In this document: positions 17,608-26,261 of the stretch, piece by piece
Position numbering within the stretch: the first letter of the stretch is position 1
How the letters are laid out: each line of letters opens with the position of its first letter
Assembly (NCBI RefSeq): GCF_900100945.1
Contig: NZ_FNCG01000004.1
Span: 496,001-560,000, forward strand
Length of the DNA: 64,000 nucleotides
From: Mucilaginibacter gossypii
GTDB taxonomy: Bacteria > Bacteroidota > Bacteroidia > Sphingobacteriales > Sphingobacteriaceae
Direction: 5' to 3'
Notes under the pieces: generated by a model
Databases searched by the model: none
What the model saw: the letters and a program-made list of their open reading frames with translations, nothing else
Told to the model about the DNA's origin: nothing
Translations under genes and position numbers: made by a program

Positions 17608-19093
17608 ATACTACCCGGTTAATTCCTTTTACGTTGTTGATGATCTCGTTGCTGATCTTGGCCAGCAAGTCGTACGGTAAATGGCACCAGTCGGCGGTCA
17701 TCCCGTCAACCGATTCAACAGCACGGAGACAGATCACGTTTTCGTAAGTACGCTCATCGCCCATTACGCCTACCGACTGTACCGGTAAAAATATAGCGCC
17801 GGCCTGCCAAACTTTATCGTAAACCCCGGCAGCACGTAAATTGTTTATATAAATTGCATCAGCTTCCTGTAGTATCGCCACTTTTTCGGGTGTGATGTCT
17901 CCCAAAATCCTGATAGCCAGGCCTGGGCCCGGGAAAGGGTGCCGACCTAAAATATTAGGATCGATCCCTAAAGCTTTACCTACTTTCCTTACCTCATCTT
18001 TAAACAAAGTGTTAAGCGGTTCAACTACTTTAAGTTTCATAAAATCAGGCAGACCGCCAACGTTGTGGTGCGACTTGATGGTAGCTGAAGGACCTTTTAC
18101 TGATACCGACTCGATAACATCGGGATAAATAGTGCCCTGGCCAAGCCATTTCACATCCTGTACCTCATGTGCGGCATCATCAAATACCTCGATAAACACG
18201 CGGCCGATAGCTTTACGTTTCTTTTCAGGATCGGTTAAGCCCGCAAGCGCGTCATAAAAACGTTGTTTGGCATCGATGCCTTTTATGTTTAAGCCCATGT
18301 GTTGGTATGAATCAAGTACTTGCTCAAATTCATCCTTACGCAAAAGGCCGTTATCTACAAATATACAATGCAGGTTTTTGCCGATAGCATGGTGCAGCAA
18401 TACTGCCGCAACCGACGAATCAACACCGCCTGATAAACCAAGTACTACTTTATCATCGCCCAGTTTTTCGCGAAGAGCGGCAACTGTGGTTTCGATAAAC
18501 GAGTCAGGTGTCCAGTCCTGTTTGCATCCGCAAATGTCAACCAAAAAGTTTTGCAGCAATTGTTTACCGTCAATACTGTGGGTAACTTCCGGGTGAAATT
18601 GGATGCCGTAAGTTTGGGTTCCGGTTACCTGGTAAGCGGCAACTTTAACGCTATCGGTACTTGCAATTACCTCAAAGTTATCGCCAATGGTAGCAATGGT
18701 ATCGCCGTGCGACATCCACACCTGTGAGCCACCGGGAACATCCTTAAATAATGGATTCTCCTTTTTGATATATTCCAGATTGGCGCGACCATATTCACGG
18801 GTACTTGATGGCAATACCTCGCCGCCATGAAAATGGGCAACGTATTGAGCACCATAGCAAACACCTAAAATAGGGCGTGTGGTGTGGAATTTTTCAAACT
18901 CGAAATGAGGAGCATCTTCCTGCCTTACAGAATAAGGGCTGCCGGAAAGGATGATACCTTTTACAGTGCTGTCAATTTCGGGATAATGATTGAAGGGGTG
19001 GATCTCACAATAAATATTGAGCTCCCTGACACGGCGCGCTATAAGTTGGGTGAATTGCGAACCAAAGTCAAGAATGAGGATTTTTTCTTGCAT
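17564..19093 (-). CDS. guaA: GMP synthase (glutamine-hydrolysing)
   Basis: Cytoplasmic enzyme converting XMP, ATP and glutamine to GMP in purine synthesis. The glutamine amidotransferase domain (residues 1-190) has the triad Cys79 (GVCYGAQ), His167 and Glu169 (FHPEV). The ATP-pyrophosphatase domain carries SGGVDSS at 221-227. The C-terminal dimerisation domain ends in the universal PATIEWE. The frame extends upstream to 19210, but [13 protein letters not shown] at 19093 is the normal start and gives 509 residues, the family length. The 3' end overlaps the following lipoprotein gene, so guaA, the lipoprotein and the methyltransferase probably form one transcript. Confidence 0.97.
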   Translation of the reverse strand: MQEKILILDFGSQFTQLIARRVRELNIYCEIHPFNHYPEIDSTVKGIILSGSPYSVRQEDAPHFEFEKFHTTRPILGVCYGAQYVAHFHGGEVLPSSTREYGRANLEYIKKENPLFKDVPGGSQVWMSHGDTIATIGDNFEVIASTDSVKVAAYQVTGTQTYGIQFHPEVTHSIDGKQLLQNFLVDICGCKQDWTPDSFIETTVAALREKLGDDKVVLGLSGGVDSSVAAVLLHHAIGKNLHCIFVDNGLLRKDEFEQVLDSYQHMGLNIKGIDAKQRFYDALAGLTDPEKKRKAIGRVFIEVFDDAAHEVQDVKWLGQGTIYPDVIESVSVKGPSATIKSHHNVGGLPDFMKLKVVEPLNTLFKDEVRKVGKALGIDPNILGRHPFPGPGLAIRILGDITPEKVAILQEADAIYINNLRAAGVYDKVWQAGAIFLPVQSVGVMGDERTYENVICLRAVESVDGMTADWCHLPYDLLAKISNEIINNVKGINRVVYDISSKPPATIEWE

Positions 19094-19262
19094 GGGCAAA
19101 GATAGGATTTTGATTTCGGAATTGGGAGTTGGGATTTCGGATTTTTTTATTTGATGATTTGCCGATGAACTTGCGCTCATCTGTGATGAGTGCTTAATAT
19201 GGTTCGGCATTTGTAATGCGAGTTGCGATGCAATCGCTAAGCCACGTTAAGCGCCCGTTTTT

Positions 19263-19493
19263 AACCTACCGTGTACCCATATCTTATCAAACCTTCTGAT
19301 TAAACAAAAGTAGTTGTCATTTCGAACGAACCCTGGGCGGGATGGTGCGCTGGAGGTGAGGAGAAATCTTCTACAAGCAGCAAACTCGCTATGTATGGCG
19401 TATAAGATTTCTCCTCGCGCCCAGCTTTTCCCTGCGCTGGCTCGTTCGAAATGACATTTTCTTTAATAAAAAGATATGGGTACACGGTAGGTT
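19263..19493. mobile_element. MITE-like palindromic element, 23-bp terminal inverted repeats
   Basis: The termini at 19263-19285 and 19471-19493 are exact 23-bp inverted repeats. Inside are two nested pairs: gtcatttcgaacga with tcgttcgaaatgac, and gaggagaaatctt with aagatttctcctc. The element is about 231 bp and encodes nothing I trust. Nested inverted repeats of the 'gtcatttcga...gagaaatct' type are common between Sphingobacteriaceae genes. No clear target duplication is seen. It occupies most of the gene-free stretch 19094-19634. Confidence 0.7.
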
Positions 19494-19540
19494 GCAAACG
19501 AGCGCAAGTGGATTGAACAGCGGACCTGAATGGTGTATGC

Positions 19541-19576
19541 ATCAGGGTCCTCTGCGAGAGACCCTGATGGGACGTT
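19541..19576. repeat. 36-bp dispersed palindromic repeat, copy 1
   Basis: This 36-base word is identical to 50431-50466. Its core pairs as CAGGGTC ... GACCCTG around ctctgcgaga. Only one arm-unit is present here; at 50 kb two units face each other. Short open frames across both copies are artefacts of the repeat. Confidence 0.75.
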
Positions 19577-19634
19577 AAGCTATATTAAAATCGCAATTAA
19601 AATCCCAGTAAACCAACCCCCCCCAAATCCCGGT

Positions 19635-20600
19635 TCAAACGTTCTGATAATTCAGCATCCAGTTAATACCGTATTTATCCGTAAGCTCCGCGAAGTATGC
19701 CCCAAAGAACATATCGCTCAATGGCATAGTAACCACACCACCAACCGAAAGTTCGTTGAACAGGCGCTCGGTTTCTTCGCGGCTTTCGGGTTCAACGTTG
19801 ATGTGCATATTATTGCCGGTCTGCAGTTTAAAGCCCATACTCTCCGGCGCGTCGGTAGCCATCAGTACGTGGCCTCCCATAATGGTAAGTTCGCCGTGGA
19901 TGATCAATTTTTTATCAGCTTCGTTCATCCGGACCTCAGCCGGTAACTCTATATCGCTGAACCGCGTGAGTTTTTTACCTGTAAACTCACCCTTAAAAAC
20001 CTCTTTGTAAAAGGTTAAAGCCTCTTCAGTGTTTCCGGGGAAATTTAAATAAGTGGTAACCCTTGCAGCATTGCCCGGTTTCAGATCTTTCCTGATTCTG
20101 AAAGCTGTGCTCAGGTAATGATCAAGGTTGCTTAAGCCGGCAGTGAAGCCTTCCTGGAAGCCTATACCAACAATGGTTTGCATATCTTCCACTTTGTCAA
20201 AATAGATATCGATGTTAACGGTAGTATGCTCACCCTTGCCGGTAAAGTTCTTCTCCCAGTTCATAACAGGGAAATTGGTATTGGTTACAGCATTTTCGTC
20301 ACAAAAGGAAACAGCATTGGCAATTTTTTGCGGAGCTACGATGGTTTTATACTCTTCCTTGCACCATGTTGGATGTTCAGTATGCTCCGGGCCAACCATC
20401 TGGTATAACCAGTAGCCGCCTTCCCTAAAATCCATGGTTTTTGTTTCGGTGCGATAAGGTTTTGGTGCCCACCACTGGTCAAGAATTTCACTTTCGGTCC
20501 ATGCCTGCCATACTAAATTGAGTGGCGCGTCAAAAGTTCTTACCACATTAAGCCGTCTGTTTTGCAGGTCTTTGGTAAATACGGTTTCGTTGTTTGTCAT
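19635..20600 (-). CDS. Fused SRPBCC (AHSA1) and PhnB-like VOC protein
   Basis: A 321-residue soluble protein with two domains that are usually separate. Residues about 10-155 form an AHSA1/START-like SRPBCC domain ([26 protein letters not shown]). Residues about 178-320 form a PhnB/3-demethylubiquinone-methyltransferase-like VOC domain ([20 protein letters not shown], ending in [10 protein letters not shown]). Both are small-ligand-binding folds. The physiological ligand is unknown. It overlaps the upstream ArsR gene by 4 bases, the classic arrangement in which an ArsR-type regulator is paired with an AHSA1 protein. Confidence 0.85.
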   Translation of the reverse strand: MTNNETVFTKDLQNRRLNVVRTFDAPLNLVWQAWTESEILDQWWAPKPYRTETKTMDFREGGYWLYQMVGPEHTEHPTWCKEEYKTIVAPQKIANAVSFCDENAVTNTNFPVMNWEKNFTGKGEHTTVNIDIYFDKVEDMQTIVGIGFQEGFTAGLSNLDHYLSTAFRIRKDLKPGNAARVTTYLNFPGNTEEALTFYKEVFKGEFTGKKLTRFSDIELPAEVRMNEADKKLIIHGELTIMGGHVLMATDAPESMGFKLQTGNNMHINVEPESREETERLFNELSVGGVVTMPLSDMFFGAYFAELTDKYGINWMLNYQNV

Positions 20601-20935
20601 GACTGTTTGTTTTTTAGGTTTTGTAGTACGTTATCTAACTGGCTAAAACGGGTTTCCCACAGGGCGCGGAACTGGTCCATCCAAACATCCACTTCTTTCA
20701 TTTTTTGAGCGTTAAAATGATAATAAATTTCGCGGCCGGTTTGTTTTTGATTAACCAGCTGGCATTCGCTCAGGATTTGGATATGCTTGGATACAGCTTG
20801 CCGGCTGCTTTGAAAATGTTCGGCAATGGCATTGGGTGTCATAGCCTGCAAAGCAAGCAAACTAATGATGGCCCTGCGGGTAGGATCGGCAATGGCCTGA
20901 AATACATCTCTTCTCATAAAATCTTTTTTTTGCAA
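20597..20935 (-). CDS. ArsR-family transcriptional regulator
   Basis: A 112-residue winged-helix repressor. It opens with [21 protein letters not shown] and has the recognition helix in [20 protein letters not shown] (about residues 37-56). The cysteine metal sites of ArsR/SmtB are absent, so it belongs to the metal-independent branch that partners AHSA1 proteins. It overlaps the SRPBCC-VOC gene by 4 bases and probably controls its own operon. The C-terminal part ([23 protein letters not shown]) is typical of this branch. Confidence 0.88.
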   Translation of the reverse strand: MQKKDFMRRDVFQAIADPTRRAIISLLALQAMTPNAIAEHFQSSRQAVSKHIQILSECQLVNQKQTGREIYYHFNAQKMKEVDVWMDQFRALWETRFSQLDNVLQNLKNKQS

Positions 20936-21058
20936 CCGTTCGATTGCAATATAAATGCAATTAATTGGTTGCGGAAATTTATTTGGAAAATGTTTTAGAG
21001 CTGAGATTGAAAGTTGAGCGTTCTGTGGTATTATTAAAAAATGAAGGAAAATATTTTT

Positions 21059-21159
21059 TGTAGAGACGCATAATTGCGTCTCCCGAAGGACAAGCCGATT
21101 TCAAAAGCGTATCAGGTAACGTAAATTGCAAGCAGGAGACGCAATTATGCGCCTCTACA
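21059..21159. repeat. Inverted repeat 'tgtagagacgca...'
   Basis: The 25-base arms at 21059-21083 and 21135-21159 are reverse complements with one mismatch, around a 51-base centre. The word 'gtagagacgcaat(t)a' recurs in intergenic regions of many Bacteroidota as I recall. It sits between the ArsR promoter and the end of the DinB gene and encodes nothing. Confidence 0.7.
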
Positions 21160-21208
21160 TTCAATAATTATCGTTTTTAGACAGCTTAACTACTTGATGA
21201 TAGATAAA

Positions 21209-21763
21209 CTATTTCTCATCAGTAAAATGAACTTTCCGTTTTTCCTGGGCGAACTTATCTGCATTATAGTTTTCAGATTGCCCCCTCGGGATAGATAATG
21301 AATGCCAGTTTTCATTGCACAACATCTTACCTAAAAAAACTATCTGGCCAACGTGGTAGGGGTAATGGGCCAGCTGCCGGTTAATGGCTTCCATAACTGT
21401 ATGGCCCTGGTTGCGGATATAGACGATCTTACCGAGATCGTCGGCGGTTAGTTTATCAAGCGTATCAAAAAGGCATTGCCATCCCTGTTCCCAGGTTTCG
21501 GTAATTGTTTGGCGGGTGGGGGTAGAAGGGGTAAATTCAGCTTCCCGGTTACGGGTGGGTTTTTCGCCATCAGTAGTAAAAATATCAGTCCATCGGGAAA
21601 TCATATTGCCTGACATGTGCTTCACGATCATGGCAATGCTGTTTGATTCGGGGTTGTATTGCCAATATAATTGTTCGTCGGTAAGCTGTTCAAACGTTTT
21701 TTCGCCGAGGGATTTGTAATAGGCAAACTGCTTTTTTACACTGGTTAGATAGTCGTTTTCCAT
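21209..21763 (-). CDS. DinB-like protein (DUF1572)
   Basis: A 184-residue four-helix protein of the DinB/YfiT superfamily, DUF1572 type. Metal-binding histidines are suggested by the His in MIVKHMSGNMISRW (about residue 48) and by the HYPYHVGQIVFLGK segment (about residues 136-149), which carries the H-xx-x-HxG motif. These proteins bind a divalent metal and often act as thiol transferases, for example with bacillithiol; the role here is unknown. The gene is preceded on the same strand by the anti-sigma gene, but a terminator lies between them. Confidence 0.85.
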   Translation of the reverse strand: MENDYLTSVKKQFAYYKSLGEKTFEQLTDEQLYWQYNPESNSIAMIVKHMSGNMISRWTDIFTTDGEKPTRNREAEFTPSTPTRQTITETWEQGWQCLFDTLDKLTADDLGKIVYIRNQGHTVMEAINRQLAHYPYHVGQIVFLGKMLCNENWHSLSIPRGQSENYNADKFAQEKRKVHFTDEK

Positions 21764-21799
21764 AAGTTAAAGTTAAGAGGTGGTGGTTTAATAAACAAC

Positions 21800-21837
21800 A
21801 AAAAAGGCATCCCTCGGGATACCTCAAATGTTTTTTT
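21800..21837 (-). terminator. Rho-independent terminator after the anti-sigma gene
   Basis: Read leftwards, an AGGTATCCC / GGGATGCCT stem with a short loop is followed by a T-run (complement of aaaaaa at 21800-21805). It ends the sigma/anti-sigma transcript before the DinB gene. Confidence 0.75.
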
Positions 21838-21873
21838 AAATAAATCTAACCTCTAATTTCCAACCACCAACCT

Positions 21874-22371
21874 CTATCTTTTCTTCAATTCCCTGATCTC
21901 GGTTTTTAACTCCTGTAATTGTTGCCTGGTTTGACGGTTTTCAAGGTAAAAATATATCGCGAAGCCTAAAAAGATCTTCCCTAACACAAACACAGCAGCA
22001 AAGACCCAGCGCCACGATTTATGCAGGCGCATATGGTTCGATTCCGATTCAATCGGGATGAATTGATCTTCGGGAGGTGTTTTTTTATGCTTATTACGGC
22101 CATCGTCTGAAGTGCGGAATTTAATTGGTTGTGCCGGATTTCCCTGGTGGATAAGGCCGTCTATCTCATCTTCTATCTTTTCCCACATATGCGGAGGCGG
22201 TGCAATAGCCATTTCACCTGCAAGCTTTTCCATGTCAGTTTCCAGTTGCTTCAGGGCTTCCTCCACTTCCGGATGCTTGGCCTTCATGTACATTAGCTCC
22301 CTTACTTCCTCGTCGGTAGCTGCGCCCATTACAAAAACTTCAAGAATGCCGCTGTCAATGTATTTTTTCAT
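21874..22371 (-). CDS. Probable membrane-anchored anti-sigma factor
   Basis: A 165-residue protein with a cytoplasmic N-terminus of 117 or so residues and one transmembrane segment (WVFAAVFVLGKIFLGFAIYFYL, about residues 122-143). A short charged coiled-coil tail follows (RQTRQQLQELKTEIRELKKR). The N-terminus (IDSGILEVFVMGAATDEEVRELMYM, then PPPHMWEKIEDEI) matches Bacteroidota anti-sigma factors, which begin with a helix-rich anti-sigma domain. It overlaps the end of the sigma-like gene by 17 bases. The periplasmic sensor domain is nearly absent, so any signal is probably sensed in the membrane or cytoplasm. Confidence 0.75.
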   Translation of the reverse strand: MKKYIDSGILEVFVMGAATDEEVRELMYMKAKHPEVEEALKQLETDMEKLAGEMAIAPPPHMWEKIEDEIDGLIHQGNPAQPIKFRTSDDGRNKHKKTPPEDQFIPIESESNHMRLHKSWRWVFAAVFVLGKIFLGFAIYFYLENRQTRQQLQELKTEIRELKKR

Positions 22372-22861
22372 CGTTCCTCCCGTTCCTGATAATGGTAAAA
22401 CATTCTTTTAATATTTTCCTTATTTCTTCCGCTGTTTTGTTCAGTTCTTTTGCAATATGCGATGTTGTTTTGCATTGATAATAAATATCGCAAAAAACCT
22501 GACGCTGTAATGGTGTCATCAGGCTAATAGGTTTATTATTTAAGAATGGCATACACTGTTCTGCTTTTTTGCCGGTATCATTATCTGGTGTTTCAAAAAA
22601 ATCAGCCATTTTTTGGCGCGCCATTGTCTGCAGGCGGCAAAATACGTTCATATCTGTTTTTGAAAGCTCTTCTATTTCGTTAGGTACATCGTTAAAAACA
22701 GCAATAAGATACTGCTCAGCTACCAACTGGTTTTGCACCACCTCAAAAATATAGCCTAAAAGCGTTGCGGCATAGTTGTCATACAGGGTTCGTATAACCG
22801 CCGCCTTGCTCTGGCTGAGGGGGGCAGGCGTTTGTAACTGCGGCTTCAAATCAGGAGTCAA
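22355..22861 (-). CDS. ECF-type sigma factor, divergent
   Basis: A 168-residue protein with the layout of a short ECF sigma factor. Region 2 is at about residues 22-80 (LYDNYAATLLGYIFEVVQNQLVAEQYLIAVF), and region 4 with a helix-turn-helix at about 110-160 (LTPLQRQVFCDIYYQCKTTSHIAKELNKTAEEIRK). The region 2 core is less conserved than in typical ECF factors, lacking the usual DxxQ motif. The downstream anti-sigma gene overlaps it by 17 bases, which supports the call. It may direct its own transcription from the long upstream region. Confidence 0.75.
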   Translation of the reverse strand: MTPDLKPQLQTPAPLSQSKAAVIRTLYDNYAATLLGYIFEVVQNQLVAEQYLIAVFNDVPNEIEELSKTDMNVFCRLQTMARQKMADFFETPDNDTGKKAEQCMPFLNNKPISLMTPLQRQVFCDIYYQCKTTSHIAKELNKTAEEIRKILKECFTIIRNGRNDEKIH

Positions 22862-23346
22862 TTAAAGAATAGTATAAGTTCAATATTTAATCAAATATAT
22901 AAAAAAATTATATTTTAAGTTAATGAATGATTTGTGCGGGAGTGTGAAGAGTGATGGGGCCTTCGTGATTAAACTGGTGTATTATTTGTATTGTAAATAT
23001 CATTGATGGTGACTATCGGGCTGCAACATGTTTCGCTGGTACTTGATTCGGAGCTGAGGTGAAAATAAAATTTAAAAAAAGGGAAAGACCTGCATTAACC
23101 GATTATATGACCGTAATTGAACATGATATGTGCAGAATCAGACACTTGGAGCGAATGTTTTTTTTTGCTTAAAATATTGGTTTTTAATTATTTAAAACAA
23201 TGGCACGATATGCGTGTATACTAAAGTACAGGCTGAGATTTAACCTGGTTTAGTTGATCGATATCAATGAGATGTTGTCGAGATTGCGTTCCGGGGTGAG
23301 ATACGGAACGCATTTTTTTGAGGGGTTATCAAACGAAAGTAATTGT
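22862..23346. other. Gene-free stretch upstream of the sigma gene
   Basis: I see no supportable gene. The first 60 bases are AT-rich (runs of A and T near 22885-22920) and should hold the sigma gene promoter. The remainder is anonymous. Confidence 0.5.
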
Positions 23347-23585
23347 AATTTCGAAACGAGGAACGGGTGAGAAATATTATACGCCTGATAAACCTCGCCG
23401 TTGTTGGTGTTGTCGCCAACAACTCCGCGCCGCTCAATTACTACGTGGATAGCAAATGGTGATTTCGTGATTATTAGAGATAAAACAGGCAAAAAAGTTG
23501 TTGGTGACAACACCAACAACGGCACGAGATTTCTCTTTTGCCCCGGTACCTACGCGCACCCCGGCCCTATCGAAACGACATTTTT
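23347..23585. mobile_element. Palindromic element with nested 26-bp inverted repeats
   Basis: The inner arms 23398-23423 and 23497-23522 are reverse complements with one mismatch (ccgttgttggtgttgtc(g/a)ccaacaac). The outer parts (tttcgaaacgaggaacgggtg and ctatcgaaacgacatt, with gagaaat / atttctc) repeat the scheme of the 19.3 kb element. Two open frames on opposite strands (23250-23525 and 23401-23727) both arise from the palindrome and are not genes. Confidence 0.65.
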
Positions 23586-23651
23586 TATAGAAGGTAATCT
23601 GCGAACAGTAGTCACTAAAAAAGGAAATAGAAATAAGTTTTTAAGTAATTA

Positions 23652-24638
23652 CTATTTTCCTTTCAAACTATCAGCTTTTGCTTTTTCTTTCTTCTTGAAA
23701 AAACCTCTCAGGAAAAAGTTATGCTGAACGGCTTCCAGGTCATCATTTAATTTGATAGATGCTGCCTGCAGGTTATTAATGGCCGATTGTGTTTGTACTG
23801 CTGCTTTTTGATCGTTTAACAATACTCCCAGCGCATTATCTGTGCTATTAAGCTTATTGCTTGCTTTGGTAAGGTTGCTAGTAAGCGTTGAAGCATTTGC
23901 AGCGGTTTGCTGCAGTTGGCCTACCGCCTGTTTAATTTGGGCAAAGGTAGCTGTGTCCGTAAGCATTTTATCGGCAAGACCGCCTTTGGTATTAATTTTT
24001 TGGCTAAACTTATTAAGCTGTACAGCCATTAAAGCCGCGCTTTGGGTGGTGGCCTGCAGGTTACGCATAGCGCCACGTAGTTGTATGGCCATGGTACTGT
24101 CGGCCAATAAAGCGCCTACAGTGCCTTTGCCTTGCAATATGTTATGGCTTAGTGATTTAAAATCGTTGGTGATGGCTAACAGGTTTTGGTTATTGTCCTG
24201 CAGGGTTTTAAGCATATCATCGGTTGACAGCATTTTTTCTGATTGCAATACATCACCATCTTCAATTACCGGAGCCTGCGGGGTACCGCCTTCTATTACA
24301 ATAAGCTTATTACCTATTAAACCATCTGATCCTATTTTGGCCTTTGCGTTACGACGGATATATTGCTGCGTAGCCTCGTCAACATTCATATAAACCTCAA
24401 CCTCTGATGGGCCAATGAATTTGATAGCACTGATAGTGCCTACTTTAACGCCCGAAAACCAAATGGCGTTCCCTTTCTTTAAACCGGCAACGTCGGTAAA
24501 TCTGGCGCTTAGTTTTATATTTTTAACAAAGGCTTTTTGCTGGCCGCCCAGTGTAAATACCCCTAATATGAACAATACGAGCCCAAGTGCCAGGAATATG
24601 CCTACTATGATCGATTTTCTGTTTTCTGCTGGATCCAT
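23652..24638 (-). CDS. mlaD: MlaD/MCE family lipid-binding protein
   Basis: A 328-residue inner-membrane-anchored protein. One transmembrane helix (residues about 11-31) is followed by the MCE domain at about 38-115 (LSARFTDVAGLKKGNAIWFSGVKVGTISAI). A long helical, Gln/Asn/Ala-rich periplasmic tail follows, which can form a coiled coil. MCE proteins form hexameric rings that carry phospholipids between the membranes. This is the last gene of a three-gene operon, 28 bases after the ATPase gene. The tail is longer than E. coli MlaD (183 residues) and resembles longer MCE proteins that may build a tunnel; that is inference. Confidence 0.9.
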   Translation of the reverse strand: MDPAENRKSIIVGIFLALGLVLFILGVFTLGGQQKAFVKNIKLSARFTDVAGLKKGNAIWFSGVKVGTISAIKFIGPSEVEVYMNVDEATQQYIRRNAKAKIGSDGLIGNKLIVIEGGTPQAPVIEDGDVLQSEKMLSTDDMLKTLQDNNQNLLAITNDFKSLSHNILQGKGTVGALLADSTMAIQLRGAMRNLQATTQSAALMAVQLNKFSQKINTKGGLADKMLTDTATFAQIKQAVGQLQQTAANASTLTSNLTKASNKLNSTDNALGVLLNDQKAAVQTQSAINNLQAASIKLNDDLEAVQHNFFLRGFFKKKEKAKADSLKGK

Positions 24639-24666
24639 GATAATGGTATATCTTATCTAATTGTTG

Positions 24667-25440
24667 TTATTCAATAAAGTTGTAATCGTAAAATGGTTTC
24701 ACCCGGCTATCGGTGGTGTTAAACACCTCGTCGAAAGTGCCGGTGCGCTGAAACTGCCCGTCTAAGAGCATGGCTATCCTGTCGCCGGTTTGCTTGGCGC
24801 AGGTAAGGTCATGTGTTATGATGATGGATGATGTATTGTAACGCTGCTGCACCTCGTTAATCAGGTCATTGATTTCGATACAGGTGATGGGGTCAAGGCC
24901 GGCGGTGGGTTCATCATACAGCATAACCTCGGGGTTCAGGATCAGCGTGCGGGCAATGCCGATACGCTTACGCTGCCCGCCCGAAAGTTCGGATGGCATC
25001 TGGTTGATGGTTTGCGAAAGTCCAACCGCGTCAAGCACCGTTTCAACCGCGGTATTGATCTCCCCGCGGGTAAGGTTACGTTTGTTACGCACCAACGGGA
25101 ATTCCAGGTTTTTACGCACGGTCATACTATCGTACAAAGCACTGTTCTGAAACGAAAAGCCGATACGGATGCGTAATTTCTGTAAGTCATCTTCGGTAAT
25201 ATGAGCGATATCCTGGCCAAATACTTTTACCATTCCCTCATCGGGTTTAAGCAGACCCGATATGATCTTAATCAGTACCGACTTACCTGTACCTGATCGG
25301 CCAAGCACCACAAGGTTTTCGCCCTGGTAAAGGTCAAGGTCGATACCGCGGAGTACGGCATAATCCTGGAACGCTTTTTTTAAGCCCCTGATGCTGATAA
25401 CCGGGTTATTATGATCTGTCTGTACTGCTGCCTTTTTCAT
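24667..25440 (-). CDS. mlaF: ABC transporter ATPase, Mla-type
   Basis: A 257-residue ATP-binding subunit of the lipid transport system. Walker A GRSGTGKS is at residues 47-54, the signature LSGGQ at 152-156, Walker B MLYDEP at 173-178, and the switch His in IIITHDL near 213. The proline-rich 'DEPTAGLDPI' and 'RSGTGKSV' match the MlaF/TtgA branch. It is membrane-associated through MlaE, whose gene ends 11 bases upstream. Confidence 0.92.
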   Translation of the reverse strand: MKKAAVQTDHNNPVISIRGLKKAFQDYAVLRGIDLDLYQGENLVVLGRSGTGKSVLIKIISGLLKPDEGMVKVFGQDIAHITEDDLQKLRIRIGFSFQNSALYDSMTVRKNLEFPLVRNKRNLTRGEINTAVETVLDAVGLSQTINQMPSELSGGQRKRIGIARTLILNPEVMLYDEPTAGLDPITCIEINDLINEVQQRYNTSSIIITHDLTCAKQTGDRIAMLLDGQFQRTGTFDEVFNTTDSRVKPFYDYNFIE

Positions 25441-25451
25441 ACTTCCATAAA

Positions 25452-26261
25452 TTAGCGGAACCAGCCGGTTATTTGTACAATAATAACTTCTTCAATAAAC
25501 ACCAGGAACATGGCGGTAATTACCGCGCCGTTTGCTGCTTTACCTACGCCTTCGGTTCCTTTATTGGAGTTATAGCCCTGGTAGCAGCCCACAATGCCAA
25601 TGGTAAAGCCAAATACAATTGATTTTATAAGCGATGCCACAAAATCGGTAAAGGTTAGCGGCTCAAAAACTTCCTGTATAAAAGTTGTCCAGGTGGTGCC
25701 TTCGTTCATGGTTACATTTAAATACCCACCAAATAAAGCCACAAAGCCTGTATAGGTTGATAAAATTGGAATAGTAAGCGTGGTAGCCAGTACGCGGGTA
25801 CATACCAGGTATTTAAATGGTTTGGTGCCCGATACTTCCATCGCGTCTATCTGCTCGGTAACGCGCATGGACCCCAGCTCGGCGCCAATGCTTGAGCCTA
25901 CTTTTCCTGACGCTATCAGCGCGGTAACTAATGGGGCAAGCGCACGCATAATGGCTATGGATACCAGCGAGGGCAACCACGATTCGGCGCCAAATTGTGA
26001 TAACGATGGCCTTGATTGCTTGGTAAATATAACCCCCACAATAAAACCCGTAACCGATATCAGGGTAAATGAACGCACACCTACTTCATAACACTGGCGT
26101 ATAACTTCCTTAAGTTCAAAAGGCGGTACAAAAGCTTCTTTAAAAAAGCGGATGATAAACTGGTTTATGCGATAAAGCGTTAAAAAAAAGTCGCTCAGGC
26201 TTTGTTTAAGCTTCACGAATCTTTTGTTTGTATGCCTGGTTATGCTTTGCGTATTGTCCAT
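25452..26261 (-). CDS. mlaE: ABC transporter permease, MlaE family
   Basis: A 269-residue integral membrane protein. An amphipathic N-terminal helix (FVKLKQSLSDFFLTLYRINQFIIRFFKEAF) is followed by five hydrophobic segments. The family loop LVTALIASGKVGSSIGAELGSMRVTEQIDAMEVSG, with the Glu-rich coupling region, is clear. Together with the ATPase and MCE proteins it forms the inner-membrane complex for phospholipid traffic that keeps the outer membrane asymmetric. It is the first gene of the operon. The outer-membrane and soluble partners (MlaA, MlaC) are not in the window. Confidence 0.92.
   Translation of the reverse strand: MDNTQSITRHTNKRFVKLKQSLSDFFLTLYRINQFIIRFFKEAFVPPFELKEVIRQCYEVGVRSFTLISVTGFIVGVIFTKQSRPSLSQFGAESWLPSLVSIAIMRALAPLVTALIASGKVGSSIGAELGSMRVTEQIDAMEVSGTKPFKYLVCTRVLATTLTIPILSTYTGFVALFGGYLNVTMNEGTTWTTFIQEVFEPLTFTDFVASLIKSIVFGFTIGIVGCYQGYNSNKGTEGVGKAANGAVITAMFLVFIEEVIIVQITGWFR

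Noticed and set aside
19530..19946. Frame with SGSSARDPDGTL, also in 50321-50515
   Set aside because: The shared protein words come from the 36-bp DNA repeat and each frame runs antisense or into a gene; not a gene family.
23250..23727. Two opposite frames sharing VLSPTT and VVGDNTNNG
   Set aside because: The shared words arise from the inverted repeat at 23398 and 23497; both frames lack start signals and known folds.
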